Shown here one piece after another: positions 31,800 to 35,000 of a DNA stretch of 35,000 nt. Positions within the stretch are counted from its first letter, which is position 1. Each line of letters begins with the position of its first letter. Source of the DNA: Glandiceps talaboti (taxonomy: Eukaryota; Hemichordata; Enteropneusta; Spengelidae); contig NC_135562.1 of assembly GCF_964340395.1 (NCBI RefSeq), positions 5,650,134 through 5,685,133 of the forward strand, in the 5' to 3' direction. Below the pieces are notes generated by a model. The model made no database searches. It was not told the DNA's origin and saw only the letters and a list, made by a program, of their open reading frames with translations. Position numbers and translations under genes: made by a program.

Positions 31800-34060
31800 A
31801 AGAATTCGAACACACTTGTGTAGATAAATATGTTATTCAAATATAGATTGAAAAAAAAAGAAACCGCGGACACTTGTGAGCAAATCTAGACTGTTGCCAT
31901 AAGTTAACGCATGGATTAAATTATTCATGTATGTACCTATGATATAGAGCTCACAGCTTCTCGAGATTATTCAACATGTTTTAGAATGTATAATAAACTA
32001 TTCAATATTTAAAGAAGTTCTACTTTGCATATAAAAAGGGGTCGGATTAAGACGGCGCTCATTATTCTAGATGACTTTGACACGTGTAACTCACAGAGCT
32101 CATATAGTGCCTATGGAACTGCCTATTTACAGAGTATTACCGATTTTTTTTATGTCCTTATGTTGGACTATGGTATTATGAATATACAGGAAAGAAATCT
32201 GTCATTGTATTTTTGAAAATAGTTTCATTTGGGGACAGTATTTGTGAAAACACGATGTTGGCGTGATACACGTTGGAATTGTCGAGACACTGACCAGGAA
32301 TTAAAAATTATCCCTTGATTAGATTTGAAATTATTTGGCAATAAAATATAGTAAAAACAAACATTTAAAAGTATTGCCGAGGATAACACAACAAAGCAAT
32401 TAATACTTATTTCCATTGTGGTCCTCGATTTCAAAAATTCAATCCCTTTAAGTATGAAAATAACAAAAAAGTCATATTTGTTCTATGTCCCCAATAATTT
32501 TTAAAACATTCGAAATCTGTTCGTTTTTTTATTTGTTTGGGTGTCTTGACACCTTGCAATGGATAGAAATTTTGTTGAGATAAATGTCCTCCGAGTTGGT
32601 CCAACTAAGTAAGTCAAACGTAGCCGACGTTTCTAGAGTAAGTCTCCAAAGAACTTAATCCTGACTCTGATGAAAGTCAATTTAAAGATCGCATTGCTCA
32701 AAGACGTTACCATCCCGTAGGAAAATGTTGATTCATACCTAACCTGTGCTATTGTCTTTCAAAATAAATAGTCCAAGTTTGCTTTTTAAGTTCCTGACGT
32801 CACGAGTGACTCATACATTACACAAGTCCAGGAACAAATCAAATATTTGATTGACTGTAAATCAACTTTGATATTAACTGCCCAGATATTACTTACAAAA
32901 TGACAGGCACGTTTCAGTGAAAGTAGAACGCATCGCCATGACTCATTTTCCTCAAATAAAATGACATAATTTGGCTGGCAATTAAAAGAGTCATTGAAAC
33001 GTCTCAAACTATTTTCAAAATTTCTAAACGTTTACAAAATATTTTTGATTATGCTATATGTCACACATTTAAATAATAATAAGTGTAGTTGCGATGACAT
33101 AGTAATAGTAGAAGGTGTTAGGTTTTCACTTTCATTTTTTACACTAGCTTTATAACGTGTTAATTTATGCGTACGGTAATATGAATGACAGTCTGTCCAA
33201 TCTCACAGGAGAAGAGAGGTTGCCTCGGTGTTTCACTCAACTGACAGGATGTGCTTGGTAAAGACAAAAAGATAGACACAATTCAACTCTAGACTAAAAA
33301 TAACAGAGACGCAACACACACAACAGGACCCTTTACCCAATTACATTGAGAGTGGTAAAGCTATTCTCTAACAGTGCAGCAGGCTTCTGAAAAATTGGAC
33401 TTGAAGATTTTAATGGCTTCAACTGTTTACTTTCCAACTGTTATTCAACATACTAACTTGTCTACTTCTACCGGCACCTGTGTATTTGTTTCTGCATTTA
33501 AAAAATTTGCATTTGAAGCATCTCTCTGTGTTTAAAAAAACCCCGTCCTGTCTCATTAGTGAAACACCAAGGTTAGATTAAAATTTGAAAATTACAGTTA
33601 ACCATTTTGTTTCAAAATGAAAAAAAAAATCCTTACCAACATCACACTATTTAGGTTTTTAACCAGATTTAAAAAAAGGCATTATTTCAGATTGTGTTCA
33701 CATAGAACTGTGTAATACAGTTAATTAAAACTGCTAATGATTTAATTATAGGGTGTAGATCTCAATCCATTGTTTGTTAGGTATTGAGTAGTACTTAATT
33801 GATCCAACAGTTGTAGTGAACTCTGAGAATGTTTACTGACGCATGGTATCTATAGACTCAGTGTTAATCCTGTCATTATGAGAGTTGTAATCTTGTTCCA
33901 CTTAACCAGGTGAAATTAATGTTTGTTTCATTTATGATAGTTGTGTTAACGATCAATATGATGGATACTGAAACAAACAGATGCTTTTTTGGGGGATTTA
34001 ACTATAGGTTAGCCATTAGCTACCGTTAGATAAAACGATTTCTTAACACGAATTTTTTGT
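31800..34060. other. Non-coding stretch
   Basis: No supported exon, RNA gene or clear repeat. Very AT-rich throughout. Confidence 0.35.
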
Positions 34061-34066
34061 TTTTAA

Positions 34067-34069
34067 TGG

Positions 34070-34122
<53 letters not shown>

Positions 34123-34133
34123 GGTGGTGGTGG

Positions 34134-34173
<40 letters not shown>

Positions 34174-34227
34174 TGTGGTGGCGGTGGTGGTGGTGGTGGT
34201 GGTGGTGGTGACGACGCCGACGATGAC

Positions 34228-34305
<78 letters not shown>

Positions 34306-34316
34306 GATGATGATTG
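34067..34316. repeat. Compound trinucleotide microsatellite (GTT)n-(GGT)n-(GAT)n-(GGT)n-(GAC/GAT)n
   Basis: About 83 consecutive triplets stay in one phase with successive blocks of GTT, GGT, GAT, GGT, GAC/GCC and GAT. Blocks switch by single-base changes in one triplet position. All frames are open, giving meaningless poly-Asp, poly-Gly, poly-His or poly-Met translations. Confidence 0.96.
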
Positions 34317-34319
34317 TTT

Positions 34320-34710
34320 TCGTTCATTTGTTTGTTCAATTTTTATCTTAGAATTTATCTGTATTCGAAAAAAAGGAGGAACAGTTACATCAAGTAAAGC
34401 CCAATATTCTAAATATATTTAACCCCTCTGAGCACAGCAAGTCCACTCCAGTTCCTCTGGTCCTGCAGAAAAATGGCAATGGGTTACTTATATTGTACGA
34501 CTGCGCTCAATTAATGTTCAAAGTTTTGTCATTTCTGTTTTAAGTTGTTTATTTGTGATTTTGGTCGATCTACAGAAAGCCATATTTGACTGGCAATTAC
34601 AACAACGCTTAGTTTTCCAAAAGATATACTATTGGCAGAAAGTATAACAATAGTTTGAGACTTTAGTAACACTAAATCTCTATTTTTATAAATTCTAATC
34701 ATTTCATATA
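34320..34710. other. Non-coding spacer
   Basis: Nothing recognised between the trinucleotide tract and the right-hand TATG repeat. Confidence 0.35.
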
Positions 34711-34711
34711 C

Positions 34712-34742
<31 letters not shown>

Positions 34743-34800
34743 TGTATGTATGTATGTATGTATGTATGTATGTATGTATGTATGTATGTATGTATGTATA
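34711..34800. repeat. (TATG)n microsatellite
   Basis: About 22 perfect TATG units, the same motif as in the tracts at 1.3 and 2.1-3.0 kb. Confidence 0.97.
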
Positions 34801-34872
34801 TGTACATCTAAATGTATATGTGTATGTAGGGATAGTGTATTTACACATTTGCACATATCACACATGTACACA

Positions 34873-34873
<1 letters not shown>

Positions 34874-34961
<88 letters not shown>
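34874..34961. repeat. (TA)n microsatellite
   Basis: About 43 uninterrupted TA units close to the TATG tract. Confidence 0.97.
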
Positions 34962-34963
<2 letters not shown>

Positions 34964-35000
34964 TGATTGAGCATTCTACGTGAAGAATGAAACTCAGTCT

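Noticed and set aside
34043-34422. Poly-His, poly-Asp/Gly and poly-Met/Val open frames
   Set aside because: These are simple translations of trinucleotide repeats in all frames, without flanking protein-like sequence.

Overview
This is an AT-rich, gene-poor piece of animal (metazoan) nuclear DNA. The protein-coding genes contain introns with GT-AG splice sites. Roughly a tenth of the window is simple-sequence DNA: (TATG)n, (GA)n, (GT)n, (CT)n, (TA)n, (TAGTG)n and trinucleotide runs. A MEX3-type KH/RING protein and a calmodulin-like EF-hand protein point to a bilaterian. The very long TATG tracts and the SINE/MITE-like debris fit a marine invertebrate (mollusc, brachiopod, annelid or hemichordate are all possible), but the phylum cannot be fixed from this sequence.

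Layout. Positions 1-460 hold the 5' coding exon of an unidentified minus-strand gene with a Tyr/Pro/Gln-rich N-terminus, continuing off the left edge. Positions 1.26-3.03 kb are compound TATG microsatellites. Positions 3.6-10.1 kb are the most unusual region: eleven same-direction copies of a roughly 130-bp core sit inside monomers of about 600 bp. They fall into four classes (A, B, C and a deleted D) in the order A-B-A-D-C-B-A-D-C-A-B, so a four-monomer block (B-A-D-C) occurs twice. Read on the minus strand, the cores begin and end with complementary sequence, carry an RNA polymerase III A-box-like motif (plus an exact B box in class B) and stop at a T run. Two decayed relatives lie at 15.7 and 16.8 kb.

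Positions 12.08-13.86 kb hold a two-exon minus-strand MEX3-family gene: first KH domain intact, second KH domain eroded, C-terminal RING intact. Positions 21.81-25.51 kb hold a second minus-strand gene that I assembled from two exons 3.4 kb apart. It encodes a small (88-residue) protein with a Met-Gly-Cys N-terminus suited to lipid attachment and two canonical EF-hands, so a membrane-tethered half-calmodulin is the natural reading. Its intron carries a 36-bp minisatellite and large TA and CA/TACA tracts.

The rest (14.3-21.8 and 25.5-35 kb) is mostly non-coding. It contains palindromic or hairpin elements at 10.3, 16.2 and 20.1 kb, long (CT)n at 30.5 kb, trinucleotide runs at 34.1 kb and a TATG/TA pair at the right edge. 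Weak exon-like reading frames at 5.85, 30.2 and 31.5 kb are listed with low confidence. The genes show no obvious joint pathway: a post-transcriptional RNA regulator and a calcium sensor are simply neighbours on the same strand.
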